Source: Burkholderia lata
GTDB lineage: Bacteria; Pseudomonadota; Gammaproteobacteria; Burkholderiales; Burkholderiaceae
Reading direction: 5' to 3'
Assembly: GCF_000012945.1 (NCBI RefSeq)
Contig: NC_007511.1
Location: 1,364,001-1,428,000 of the forward strand
Length of the DNA: 64,000 nucleotides
Numbering within the stretch: the first letter of the stretch is position 1; the number at the start of each line of letters is the position of its first letter. Under the pieces are notes generated by a model that saw nothing but the letters and a program-made list of their open reading frames with translations, had not been told where the DNA came from and made no database searches. Positions 18,584-26,489 of this stretch are shown here, piece by piece. Made by a program: the position numbers and the translations under genes.

Positions 18584-19615
18584 TCAGGCGATTGCCTGCG
18601 TGTCGTGCTGCGTGGTGAAGCGGTCCGCGTGAATCCGCGAGCGGGAGAGGCCGCGCGCGACCAGGACGTCGGTCGCCGCGTCGATCATGCGGGGCGGCCC
18701 GCACAGGTACGCGTGCGTCTGCGCCGGCAGGTCGGCCGCGATGGCGTCGGTCACCATCCCGCGCGAGCCGCGCCACGATGAATCGGCCGGCTCGTCGGAC
18801 AGGATCGGTTGAAAATCGAAGCGGCCCGGCCAGCGGGCGGCAAGGTCGTGAATCGTGTCGAGTGCATACAGGTCGTGCTGCGCGCGTGCGCCGAACAGCA
18901 GCGTGACCGCACGCGTCGTGCGTGCCGCGACGCCGTCTTCGAGCATCGCGAGAATCGGCGCGAGCCCGCTGCCGCCTGCGATCAGGATCAGCGGGGCGTC
19001 GGCAGGGCGCATCCAGAAGTCGCCGAGCGGGCCTTCGACGCTCACGGTCCGGCCGACGAGATCGTGCGCATGGACGTGGCCCGAGAACACGCCTCCGGGC
19101 ACCTTGCGGACGAGGAAATTCACTTGCGCATTCGGCCGCACGCTGGTCGCGAACGAGTAATGCCGCGCCTCGCCGGGCAGCGACGCGATCGACAGCTGCG
19201 CGTACTGGCCGGCCTTGTACGGCAGCGATTCGTCGAGTTGGACGCGCAGCCGGACGATGTCGTGGGTCATCCGGTCCTGGCCGATCACGCGGCCGTCGAT
19301 CTTCCGTCGCGCGGCCTGCCGGCTCGTGTCGACGGCGATCGTCACGTCCGACTGCGGGATGCTCTGGCACGCGAGGATGAAACCCTGGTCGAGATCGTCG
19401 TCGGACAGGATGTAGCCGGTCTGCGTCAGCTCCTTCACGCGCCCGTCGACGAGCTTGCACTTGCAGGTCGCGCAGCCACCGACACGGCAGCTGTGCGGGA
19501 AGTCGATGCCGTGGCGCAGCGCTGCCTGCAACAGCGTTTCCGCCGGCTCGACCGTGATGGCGCGATCGTTGATGACGGCCTTCACAGTCTTGGTTTTTGT
19601 CAGGAATCGGAACAT
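18584..19615 (-). CDS. XylA-like 2Fe-2S ferredoxin/NADH reductase of the hydroxylase
   Basis: A 343-residue fusion of a plant-type ferredoxin domain and a ferredoxin-NAD reductase. The 2Fe-2S ligands are Cys43, Cys48, Cys51 and Cys83. The flavin motif RHYS is at 151-154, an NAD-binding GGSGLAP segment near 235, and YLCGPPRMI near the C-terminus. It passes electrons from NADH to the membrane hydroxylase encoded 35 bp downstream on the same strand. The size matches XylA. The ATG at 19615 has GGGGAG upstream. It is divergent from the AraC regulator. Confidence 0.93.
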   Translation of the reverse strand: MFRFLTKTKTVKAVINDRAITVEPAETLLQAALRHGIDFPHSCRVGGCATCKCKLVDGRVKELTQTGYILSDDDLDQGFILACQSIPQSDVTIAVDTSRQAARRKIDGRVIGQDRMTHDIVRLRVQLDESLPYKAGQYAQLSIASLPGEARHYSFATSVRPNAQVNFLVRKVPGGVFSGHVHAHDLVGRTVSVEGPLGDFWMRPADAPLILIAGGSGLAPILAMLEDGVAARTTRAVTLLFGARAQHDLYALDTIHDLAARWPGRFDFQPILSDEPADSSWRGSRGMVTDAIAADLPAQTHAYLCGPPRMIDAATDVLVARGLSRSRIHADRFTTQHDTQAIA

Positions 19616-19690
19616 GTTCTCCCCATGCGGCCATCGCGATTGATGTGGCTTCATCGTAGGGAGCCGGCCGGCGTTACGGGAGTGCGCGAA

Positions 19691-19726
19691 TTGACATCGA
19701 TGGCGCATTTATTGTCAATTGATGTC
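19691..19726. promoter_or_regulatory. Symmetric control region between the reductase and araC-type genes
   Basis: Two overlapping inverted repeats occur: TTGACA (19691-19696) with TGTCAA (19713-19718), and GACATC (19693-19698) with GATGTC (19721-19726). Each strand therefore shows a TTGACA -35-like box. This 135-bp divergent region is the likely AraC-regulator binding and promoter region for both directions. Confidence 0.45.
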
Positions 19727-19750
19727 CGTCGCTCACCCGGGAAACCCGAC

Positions 19751-20758
19751 ATGTCCGAGACGGACTTTTTTCTTCAACCGCAGTACGCGATCCAGATCGC
19801 CGATCAACTGGTCCGCATGGGCGGGCGTCCGCCCGACTGGTTTGTGCAATTGCAGCATCCGGGGCCGAACGGCGAGCTGACGATCGGGGAATTTTCGTTC
19901 GACGCGTTCAAGCGGCTGGTCGGCGATGCGCTCGACGCAACCGGCGAGCCGGCATTCGGGCTGCTGGTCGGTGAACGCCTGCGCGTCGGCAGTCACGGGG
20001 TACTGGGCTACGCGGTGGCCAACAGCGTGACGGCGCGGCAGGCGCTGGAACTGATCGAGCGGTTCGTGCAGGTGCGCACGTCGCTCATTTCCGCGAAGCT
20101 CGAGATCGTGGGCGAACATGCGCGGCTCGCGTTCGTCGAACGTCATCCGCTGGGCGACATCCGGCAGCCGGTGATGGAAGCGATCGTGCTGACGATCAAG
20201 AATCTGCTCGACTACATCACGCGCGGCACGAGCCGTACATCGTATGTGGCGTTCCCGTTCGACGTGCCCGGCTATGCGGTGCTGGCGGGCGAACTGTTCG
20301 GTTGCGAGGTGCGTTACGGCGTCGACTGGGCGGGCATGGCGTTTCCGGTGGCGGAACTCGACCGGCCGCTCGGCACCAGCAACCCGCACGCGTTGACGGA
20401 GGCGGTGCGCATCTGCCAGGACGAACTCGCGAACCAGAACCGGCAGCAGGCTTTTTCATCCAGGATCCGCCGGCTGATGTTCGAGAAGGTCGGCGATTTC
20501 CCGACGCAGCGCACGACCGCGCAATTGCTGAACGTCACGCCGCGCACGATGCATCGGCGACTGGCCGACGAAGGCACGTCGTACCGCGAGATACTGGAAA
20601 GCGTGCGCCACAAGCTGGCGATCGAGAGCGTGAAGACGGGCAAGCTCAGCCTGCAGGAAATTGCGTTTCTGCTCGGCTACGACAGCCTCGGCAATTTCCG
20701 GCGCGCGTTCAGGCGCTGGGAGGGCATGTCGCCGTCGGAATATCGTCAGTCGATGTAG
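19751..20758 (+). CDS. AraC-family transcriptional regulator (OruR/ArgR-type N-terminus)
   Basis: A 335-residue regulator with an N-terminal arabinose-binding-like domain (PF12625 type, about residues 20-210) and a C-terminal double helix-turn-helix (TTAQLLNVTPRTMHRRLADEG, then LSLQEIAFLLGYDSLGNFRRAFRRW, ending SPSEYRQSM). It is divergent from the hydroxylase/reductase genes, so it is most likely their activator. The ATG at 19751 fits the family N-terminus; an upstream in-frame ATG at 19697 would run through the operator-like repeats. Confidence 0.92.
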   Translation: MSETDFFLQPQYAIQIADQLVRMGGRPPDWFVQLQHPGPNGELTIGEFSFDAFKRLVGDALDATGEPAFGLLVGERLRVGSHGVLGYAVANSVTARQALELIERFVQVRTSLISAKLEIVGEHARLAFVERHPLGDIRQPVMEAIVLTIKNLLDYITRGTSRTSYVAFPFDVPGYAVLAGELFGCEVRYGVDWAGMAFPVAELDRPLGTSNPHALTEAVRICQDELANQNRQQAFSSRIRRLMFEKVGDFPTQRTTAQLLNVTPRTMHRRLADEGTSYREILESVRHKLAIESVKTGKLSLQEIAFLLGYDSLGNFRRAFRRWEGMSPSEYRQSM

Positions 20759-20892
20759 CGGCTGCTTTGGTGCGAAGGCCGGGGCGCCATGTCCTGCGCG
20801 ATCTCCGCGACCTGCCGGCGCAGCCACCCGTACGCCGGGTCGTCGTGCGTGCGTTCGTGCCAGATCATCGTCAAGGCGACAGGGCCGAGTCG
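20746..20892 (-). pseudogene. C-terminal relic of a LysR-type regulator
   Basis: Read on the minus strand, this stretch encodes VALTMIWHERTHDDPAYGW and then a LRRQVAEIAQDM helix before a stop at 20746. This is the characteristic C-terminus of LysR proteins (LxWHERTHxDPAxxWLR). The frame begins abruptly just after the TetR stop and has no start or DNA-binding domain, so it is a truncated remnant of about 48 codons. The rest of the gene appears to have been replaced when the TetR gene arrived. It overlaps the last codons of the AraC gene. Confidence 0.7.
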
Positions 20893-20896
20893 ACGG

Positions 20897-21523
20897 TCAG
20901 CGCACCGGCGCGGCCGAGGCCAGCAGGCTGCGCAGGAACACCATGATCATGTGCCCGATCGGTACTTCGGACAGGATCGACTGCTGCAGCGACAGGCCCT
21001 GCGAGAGCCCCATGAACGAAATGGCCAGGACGGCCGGCGGTTCGGGCGGCACCTTCTTCAGCCGCGCGAAAATCTGTTCGATGCAATAGGCAAGGCCATC
21101 GCGGTGGGCATCCAGCAACGCCTGCGACGCGACGGCAAAAGCGGGGTTGCGCCGCCCCTGAAGCTTGAACTCGACGCCCAGCACCGACCACTCGGGCTCG
21201 GCATCGACGGTCCGCGACCAGGCCTCCAGCGCATTCAGAATGTCCTCCCCGGACGCGGACGAATCGCTCAGCACCCGGGCGATGTCGGCCACTTGCGTCT
21301 GTGAACGCTCCCGCATCAGTTCGACGAACAGCGCCTCCTTGCTCGCGAAGTTCGAATAGAACGCCCCCTGCGTATAGCCGGCTTCGGCCGCGATATCCCT
21401 GAGCGACGTGCCGCCGAACCCGCGGTCGACGAACAGCCGCTTCGCCGCGGCAAGCAAATGGGCGCGGGTCTGCAATTGGCTTTCTTCGCGGGTCAGCCGC
21501 GGGGGAAGGGGGGCCATGTTCAT
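20897..21523 (-). CDS. TetR-family transcriptional regulator
   Basis: A 208-residue TetR-type repressor. The N-terminal helix-turn-helix is complete (LLAAAKRLFVDRGFGGTSLRDIAAEAGYTQGAFYSNFASKEALF, cited in two parts: residues about 24-45 and 46-68), followed by an all-helical ligand domain. ATG codons at 21523 and 21517 are both possible; neither has a strong Shine-Dalgarno. Two palindromes lie directly upstream (21534-21601) and probably form its autoregulatory operator. It abuts the LysR relic. Its target may be itself or the neighbouring hydroxylase operon. Confidence 0.9.
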   Translation of the reverse strand: MNMAPLPPRLTREESQLQTRAHLLAAAKRLFVDRGFGGTSLRDIAAEAGYTQGAFYSNFASKEALFVELMRERSQTQVADIARVLSDSSASGEDILNALEAWSRTVDAEPEWSVLGVEFKLQGRRNPAFAVASQALLDAHRDGLAYCIEQIFARLKKVPPEPPAVLAISFMGLSQGLSLQQSILSEVPIGHMIMVFLRSLLASAAPVR

Positions 21524-21533
21524 GGCAGGCAGG

Positions 21534-21547
21534 ATATCAGTTGATAT
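21534..21547. promoter_or_regulatory. TetR operator candidate ATATCA-GT-TGATAT
   Basis: Perfect palindrome 10 bases upstream of the TetR start codon, well placed for autorepression. Its half site recurs in the larger palindrome at 21572-21601. Confidence 0.5.
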
Positions 21548-21571
21548 TTAAGATAGATACCATTACGATCC

Positions 21572-21601
21572 CATTTCAAATATCACTCGATATTTGAAAT
21601 G
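21572..21601. promoter_or_regulatory. Large palindrome upstream of tetR
   Basis: A perfect 13-bp inverted repeat CATTTCAAATATC (21572-21584) with 21589-21601 around ACTC. The inner ATATC-ACTC-GATAT resembles the 21534 site. The DNA is AT-rich compared with its surroundings, so it is probably a second TetR binding site covering the promoter. Confidence 0.5.
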
Positions 21602-21856
21602 CAGGGCGCGATTGTGTCGCCGAACGTTCGCAACGGGGATCCCCGGGCGGACGATCGGGTCGACGCGGGGGCGCGCACTGTGTGCCGGTGCGTGGCGGCG
21701 TGTCGTTGCCCTCGTGTCGCGTGCTTCGATGCGCCGACGCGAGCCGCTAGCCGATCCAGTGAATACCGTCGTCACCGGGCGTCGTGAAACAGTCAGTTAG
21801 TCATGCGAATCATGCCGGTTCGCATGCGGATGCGGATGCGGGGCAGGATGCAGAAG

Positions 21857-22192
21857 ATGAGCGCGAGCAAGACCTATGCACAGCTCGTAGTCGAGCTGGC
21901 CGAACTGGACGAGGAAATCGAGCGCGCACGCGCGCGCGAACGCGTCGATGCGATCGCGGCGGTTCACTCGCTGATGGATACCTACGCGATCAAGCATCGC
22001 GACCTGGTCGGCCGCAACGGCAGCCGGGGTTCGTACATCGTGAAAGTGCTGCCGGCGCGCTATCGCGATCCGGCGAGCGGGAAGGAGTGGAGCGGGCGCG
22101 GCAATGCGCCGCTCTGGATCAGGGGCAAGGATCGTCGACAGTTCGTCGTCGTCAAGCCGCCGTCCGCCGGCAAGAAAACCCGGACGCGCTGA
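21857..22192 (+). CDS. H-NS-like nucleoid-associated protein
   Basis: A 111-residue protein with an N-terminal coiled-coil-like segment (TYAQLVVELAELDEEIERAR) and the conserved C-terminal DNA-binding core of proteobacterial H-NS proteins (YRDPASGKEWSGRGNAPLWI), followed by a Lys/Arg-rich tail. Members bind AT-rich DNA in the minor groove and silence horizontally acquired genes. ATG codons at 21857 and 21848 both fit; a run of Met-Arg codons from 21803 is unlikely to be translated. The isolated copy beside a catabolic island may be an island-borne silencer (inference). Confidence 0.85.
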   Translation: MSASKTYAQLVVELAELDEEIERARARERVDAIAAVHSLMDTYAIKHRDLVGRNGSRGSYIVKVLPARYRDPASGKEWSGRGNAPLWIRGKDRRQFVVVKPPSAGKKTRTR

Positions 22193-22206
22193 CCGCGAGC
22201 GCCGGG

Positions 22207-22869
22207 CTACGGCGACAGCGGCTTCGCCGGTCCCTGGCCGGGCGGCGTGAGCACCACGAGCAGCGTCGCGCCTTCGGGCGACGGCGCCACGTACGCATGC
22301 GGCCGATGCGACGAGAAGAGTGCGCTCTCACCGGCGCGCAACCGCGTCGGCTCGCCGTGTTCGAAGTGCAGCTCGAGTTCGCCCGACAGCACGTAGCAGA
22401 ACTCGTCGCCCTCGTGGCCGGCGAGCCCGCCGGCTTCGTCCACCGTGCGCGCGTCGACCTGCATGCGCAGCGTGATCATCCCGGCCGAACTGTCGCGATG
22501 CAGCAGCGCGTATTCGTACGGGATGTTCGCGATGCGTGTCGTGACGATGTCTTCCGCATGGCACACGCTCAGCGAGTTGCGATGGCGCGGCTGGTTGGTC
22601 AGCACGTCGCGCCAGTCGAAGCCCATGCCTTCGATGATCCGGTGCAGCACGCCGAAGGTCGGCGACATCTTGTTCGTCTCGATGCGCGAGAACGTCGCCG
22701 CGGGCACGCCCGTGAGCTGGCTGGCCTCGTTCAGCGTGAGGTCGCGCGACTGGCGCAGCGCGCGCAGCCGCTGTCCGATCTGGTCGGCAGGCACCTGAAG
22801 AGGCTCGCGGCGCCGCGGCTTGAGCGGCAGCGCCGAAAGAATCGACGTGACGCGGGTTTTCTTGCTCAT
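22207..22869 (-). CDS. XRE-cupin transcriptional regulator
   Basis: A 220-residue regulator with an N-terminal XRE helix-turn-helix (IGQRLRALRQSRDLTLNEAS, then GVPAATFSRIETNK, about residues 30-85) and a C-terminal cupin sensor (HEGDEFCYVLSGELELHFE, HAYVAP, about residues 140-210). Such proteins respond to small metabolites and often regulate the divergent catabolic gene, here the alpha/beta hydrolase at 23193. Three matching operator-like sites lie between the two genes, and GAGGAG sits just upstream of the start. Confidence 0.92.
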   Translation of the reverse strand: MSKKTRVTSILSALPLKPRRREPLQVPADQIGQRLRALRQSRDLTLNEASQLTGVPAATFSRIETNKMSPTFGVLHRIIEGMGFDWRDVLTNQPRHRNSLSVCHAEDIVTTRIANIPYEYALLHRDSSAGMITLRMQVDARTVDEAGGLAGHEGDEFCYVLSGELELHFEHGEPTRLRAGESALFSSHRPHAYVAPSPEGATLLVVLTPPGQGPAKPLSP

Positions 22870-22893
22870 GATCGTCCGCCGAGGAGAATGTTT

Positions 22894-22907
22894 TTACCGA
22901 TACGTAA
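22894..22907. promoter_or_regulatory. Operator site A, TTAC-CGATAC-GTAA
   Basis: A 14-bp site 25 bp upstream of the XRE-cupin start. Its reverse complement is identical to site C at 23162-23175, and it shares TTAC-N6-GTAA with site B. Placement suits autoregulation. Confidence 0.6.
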
Positions 22908-23045
22908 TGAAAATATACCGCATCGGTGCGAAGCCGGGCGACGGATTGCATGACGCTTGTCGTCGACGGATATCGAGGCGTACACTTCCCGGGCGTCGAC
23001 ACGACGAAGGCGGGGCATCCACGGAGCCTCGTTTTTTTGGTCCTT

Positions 23046-23067
23046 GAATTTACGGATATGTAAATTC
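23046..23067. promoter_or_regulatory. Operator site B, GAATTTAC-N6-GTAAATTC
   Basis: A perfect 8-bp-arm palindrome around GGATAT, containing the TTAC-N6-GTAA core, midway between the XRE-cupin and hydrolase genes. It is the most symmetric of the three sites. Confidence 0.6.
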
Positions 23068-23161
23068 AGGGGCGACGCATCTCGTCCCGGCCGTCAGCAC
23101 GCGGTGCCCCACAGACGAACGATGAGTGCAACGGATGCAGCGTGCTTCCACGGCCAGAAAT

Positions 23162-23175
23162 TTACGTATCGGTAA
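23162..23175. promoter_or_regulatory. Operator site C, TTAC-GTATCG-GTAA
   Basis: An exact reverse complement of site A, ending 4 bases before the GGAGAG ribosome-binding site of the hydrolase. A bound regulator here would block transcription or initiation. The surrounding AAATTTAC/GTAATTTC extends the symmetry. Confidence 0.6.
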
Positions 23176-23192
23176 TTTCGGAGAGAATGACC

Positions 23193-24404
23193 ATGAGTCT
23201 GCAAGACGATCGGATGAACGGCGCGTATCGCGCGGAAGGCTGGGTGCAATGGCCCGGCGAGCCGGAGTTGAGTTTCCAGTTCGCGCGCACGCTCGGCGGC
23301 GCGCAGGAAGGCGCGAGCCTGATCAGCGAGTGCTTTCGCGCGGCGTCGCGGATGACGCCCGGCGATACCGAGAGCTGGTACCGCGAATGGCAGGTGCTCG
23401 CGAAAGTCAGCGAGCAGCGTGCGCTCGACGCGCATGAGCGCGGCTTCCTGCGCACCGCGAGCAGCAACTGGCTGCGCGCGGCCAACTACTACCGGTCGTC
23501 CGAGTTCTATCTTGCGCATGACGACGCGCGCCGGTGCGACAGCTTCGACAGCGTCGAACGCTGCTCGCATCGTTATCTTGAAGGGTTGACGCCGGCCGGC
23601 GAGGTCGTGCGCATCCCGTACGAGGGCGGCGCGCACCTCGACGCGTATTTCATCCCGTGTGCGGGCGGCGACGTTCGGTCGCCGGCGGTGATCGCGTTCG
23701 GCGGGCTCGACGAGTACAAGGACGAGCTGCTCCACGAGATGCCCAAGCACGCGCTCACGCGCGGCATGTCGCTGCTGCTGGTCGACCTGCCGGGGCAGGG
23801 CGGGACGCTGCGCCGGCAGGGGATCGTCAACCGCCCGGATACCGAAGTGCCGGTCGGCGCGTGCGTCGACTACCTGCTCACGCGCGGCGACGTCGATCAC
23901 GGCCGGATCGCGCTGTATGGCGCAAGCGTCGGCGGCGTCTACGCGGCGCGCGCGGCGTCGTTCGAAAAGCGCATCGTCGCGGTGGTCTCGGATTCGGTGA
24001 TGTTCGACATGGCGTCGCTATTCGCGAGCTGGCTCGATACGCCGGAACGGCTCATCTGGCGCCACCTGAAATGGGTGTTCGGCTGCGCGACGCCGCAGGA
24101 AGTCGTCGACAAGGCGCGGGATTTCCGCCTCCAGGGCGTGATCGACCGGATTCCGGTGCCGTACCTGGTGCTGCAGGGCACGGAAGACTGGCTCGGGCTG
24201 AAGACGGCAACCGATACCTACGACTACGCGAAGGCGCATGGCGTCGACGCGACGCTCAGGCTGTTCGATCCGGACGAAACGGGCGCCGCGCACTGCCAGG
24301 TCGACAATCCGACGCTCGGTCAGGAATTCATCTGCGACTGGCTGGCGGCGCGGCTGGGCATCGACCAGCGCGCGGTGAGGCAGCGCAGGCCTGCATTGGC
24401 GTAA
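23193..24404 (+). CDS. Alpha/beta hydrolase of the FrsA/dihydropseudooxynicotine-hydrolase type
   Basis: A 403-residue hydrolase with a long helical N-terminal half and a C-terminal alpha/beta-hydrolase domain. The nucleophile elbow is GASVGG, the acid region LQGTEDW, and the histidine is in GAAHCQV. This layout matches the group that includes 2,6-dihydropseudooxynicotine hydrolase and other C-C bond hydrolases. The ATG at 23193 has GGAGAG 7 bases upstream, better spaced than the ATG at 23187. It is controlled, by position, by the divergent XRE-cupin protein. The substrate is unknown. Confidence 0.85.
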   Translation: MSLQDDRMNGAYRAEGWVQWPGEPELSFQFARTLGGAQEGASLISECFRAASRMTPGDTESWYREWQVLAKVSEQRALDAHERGFLRTASSNWLRAANYYRSSEFYLAHDDARRCDSFDSVERCSHRYLEGLTPAGEVVRIPYEGGAHLDAYFIPCAGGDVRSPAVIAFGGLDEYKDELLHEMPKHALTRGMSLLLVDLPGQGGTLRRQGIVNRPDTEVPVGACVDYLLTRGDVDHGRIALYGASVGGVYAARAASFEKRIVAVVSDSVMFDMASLFASWLDTPERLIWRHLKWVFGCATPQEVVDKARDFRLQGVIDRIPVPYLVLQGTEDWLGLKTATDTYDYAKAHGVDATLRLFDPDETGAAHCQVDNPTLGQEFICDWLAARLGIDQRAVRQRRPALA

Positions 24405-24486
24405 GTGGGTGCGGGCGCGCGCACCGATCTCCGGGAGACATCGTTCGCCGTCTTGGCGCAGGTGACGTCTCCCGTGCCGTGCGCGC

Positions 24487-25245
24487 TTATCCGCGACCGA
24501 CGAACGGCATGGCCGTCGCCATGATCGTCATGTTCAGGATGTTCGTGTCCAGCGGCAGGTTCGCCATCTGGACGATCGCGTTCGCGACATGCGTGACGTC
24601 CATGCGCGCTTCGGGCGCGAGGCTGCCGTCGGCTTGCGGGACGCCTTGCGTCATCCGGTCCGTGAGCGACGTCGCTGCGTTGCCGATGTCGATCTGGCTG
24701 CACGCGATGTTGTACCGGCGGCCGTCGAGCGCCAGCGACTTGGTGATCCCGGTCACCGCATGCTTGGTGGCCGTGTACGCGATCGTATCGGGGCGCGGCG
24801 CGTGCGCCGAGATCGAGCCGTTGTTGATGATCCGGCCGCCTTGCGGCGTTTGCGCCTTCATCAGGCGCCATGCGGCTCGCGCACACAGGAAGACGCCGGT
24901 CAGGTTCGTCGCGACGACGCTGTTCCACACGTCGAAGTCGTATTCGTCGAGTGAAACCGGCGGCGCGTTGCGGCCGGCATTGTTGAACAGCACGTCGAGC
25001 CGGCCGAACTGCTGCGCGATCTGGGCGAACGCATGGTCGACCGATGCTTCGTCGGTGACGTCCGCAGGAAACACGTGCGCGTCGCCGCCGGCGGTGCGGA
25101 TCGCGTCCTGCGTGTCGCGCAACGATTCCTCGGTGCGTCCGAGCAGTGCGACGGTGAATCCCGCCTGGGCGAGCGCGACGGCCGCCGCGCGACCGATGCC
25201 GGAGCCGGCGCCCGTGACGGCTGCGAATTTCTTCGAGACAGACAT
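24487..25245 (-). CDS. SDR-family oxidoreductase
   Basis: A 252-residue short-chain dehydrogenase: TGAGSGIG at residues 11-18, NNAG, Ser in [14 protein letters not shown], then an unusual C-terminus that lacks the common DGG ending ([16 protein letters not shown]). This ending is known in a subgroup of SDRs, so it is not a truncation. It is convergent with the hydrolase; a short GGGAGAC/GTCTCCC repeat between them (about 24433-24470) may help termination. Confidence 0.9.
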   Translation of the reverse strand: MSVSKKFAAVTGAGSGIGRAAAVALAQAGFTVALLGRTEESLRDTQDAIRTAGGDAHVFPADVTDEASVDHAFAQIAQQFGRLDVLFNNAGRNAPPVSLDEYDFDVWNSVVATNLTGVFLCARAAWRLMKAQTPQGGRIINNGSISAHAPRPDTIAYTATKHAVTGITKSLALDGRRYNIACSQIDIGNAATSLTDRMTQGVPQADGSLAPEARMDVTHVANAIVQMANLPLDTNILNMTIMATAMPFVGRG

Positions 25246-25378
25246 GGCTTGATTTCCTGCTGGTTGAAAGAGGGGCGAGGTGGCCGATGACCGCGATCAT
25301 CGCCACATTCGGCAATGTAGTCGAAACGCGCGGCGCACATGGTCGAGCGACATCGTAAAGCCGGCACGATGGCCGCGG

Positions 25379-26323
25379 CTATTTTTTCCGGCCAGGGACG
25401 GCCTTCCGCGCCCGCGTGCCCGTCTCCGCAAACAGATCGACCACCACGTCGCGCAGCCACTTGTTCCCCTCGTCCTGGTTGACCCGCGTATGCCAGAGCA
25501 TGTGAATCGGCGCGCCCGGCACCGTGACGGGCAACGCGCGCCAGCCCAGCGAGAACGGTGCGGCGAGCTGCTGCGCGAGATGCTCGGGCACCGTCGCGAT
25601 CAGGTCGGTGCGCTGCAGGATGTAGCCGACGCTCATGAAATGCGGCACCGTGAGCCGCACCTGGCGTGCCACGCGGCGGCGCTTCAGCCATTCGTCCACC
25701 TGCCCGTGACCGGTGCCGGCCGACACCACGACCAGATGCTCGGCATCGCGCCACGCGTCGACCGTCAGCGGCGCGTCCTCGAGCGGATGCCCGCGCCGGA
25801 ACAGGCACACATAGCGCTGATCGAACAGCCGGCGCTGATAGAAGCCGCCCTTGAGCTGCGGCAGCAGGCCGATCGCGAGATCGACGCGGCCGTCGGCCAT
25901 TTCGTCGCTGAGGTTGACGCTCGTGTCGCGCACGGTATTGAGTGCGATGCCCGGCGCCGCTTGCGACAGGTGCTCGAGCAGCGCGGGCAGGAACACGACT
26001 TCGCCGATATCGGTCATGCCGATCGTCAGCGTGCGCGTGGCACGCAGCGGATCGAAGCCGGTCTCGGGGTTGAGCGCGGCGTGCAATGTCGCGAGCGCGT
26101 GCGACACGGGTTCCGCGAGGCGCAGCGCGAACGGCGTCGGCACCACGCCACCCGGCCCGCGCACGAACAGCGGATCGCCGAGCCGGCGGCGCAGCTTTGC
26201 GAGCGCATTGCTCACGCCCGGCTGGCTCATGTTCATCTGCTCGGCGACGCTCGACACGCGCCGTTCCTGCATCAGCCGCTGGAAAAGCAGCAGCAGGTTG
26301 AGGTCGATATCGCTCAGTTCCAT
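25379..26323 (-). CDS. LysR-family transcriptional regulator (NodD/PcpR-type)
   Basis: A 314-residue LysR regulator starting MELSDIDLNLLLLFQRLM, the N-terminus typical of the NodD/LinR/PcpR subgroup that governs aromatic catabolism. The helix-turn-helix SSVAEQMNMSQPGVSNALAKLRR covers about residues 22-45 (cited here as positions), followed by the effector domain. It is divergent from the FAD monooxygenase at 26490 across 166 bp, so it very likely regulates that gene. Longer upstream frames lack homology-like features. Confidence 0.92.
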   Translation of the reverse strand: MELSDIDLNLLLLFQRLMQERRVSSVAEQMNMSQPGVSNALAKLRRRLGDPLFVRGPGGVVPTPFALRLAEPVSHALATLHAALNPETGFDPLRATRTLTIGMTDIGEVVFLPALLEHLSQAAPGIALNTVRDTSVNLSDEMADGRVDLAIGLLPQLKGGFYQRRLFDQRYVCLFRRGHPLEDAPLTVDAWRDAEHLVVVSAGTGHGQVDEWLKRRRVARQVRLTVPHFMSVGYILQRTDLIATVPEHLAQQLAAPFSLGWRALPVTVPGAPIHMLWHTRVNQDEGNKWLRDVVVDLFAETGTRARKAVPGRKK

Positions 26324-26367
26324 GGGGGTGGCCTCGCCGGGTTCATTGCATCCAGTGATGAAGCAGA

Positions 26368-26389
26368 TTCCCGTCATTTTATTGCGGGA
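26368..26389. promoter_or_regulatory. LysR-type binding site candidate TCCCG-N12-CGGGA
   Basis: An inverted repeat in the divergent region between the LysR gene and the FAD monooxygenase, with an AT-rich centre (TTTTATTG). The dyad with T and A ends separated by about one helical turn is the form expected for a LysR recognition site. Confidence 0.4.
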
Positions 26390-26489
26390 TGAAAGTCCGC
26401 TCCCGAGAATACCGATACGGCCCATGCAATCGACATGACCGCTGCGCATGCCGCAGACCCCACATCGGAATATCGGAGACACCTTCATC

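Noticed and set aside
17346..19634. A 762-residue reading frame spanning hydroxylase and reductase genes
   Set aside because: Only the C-terminal 400 residues (from 18548) are hydroxylase; the rest is the reductase read in the wrong frame.
18809..20758. A 649-residue plus-strand frame ending in the AraC regulator
   Set aside because: Its first half is antisense to the reductase and compositionally abnormal; the AraC protein starts at 19751.
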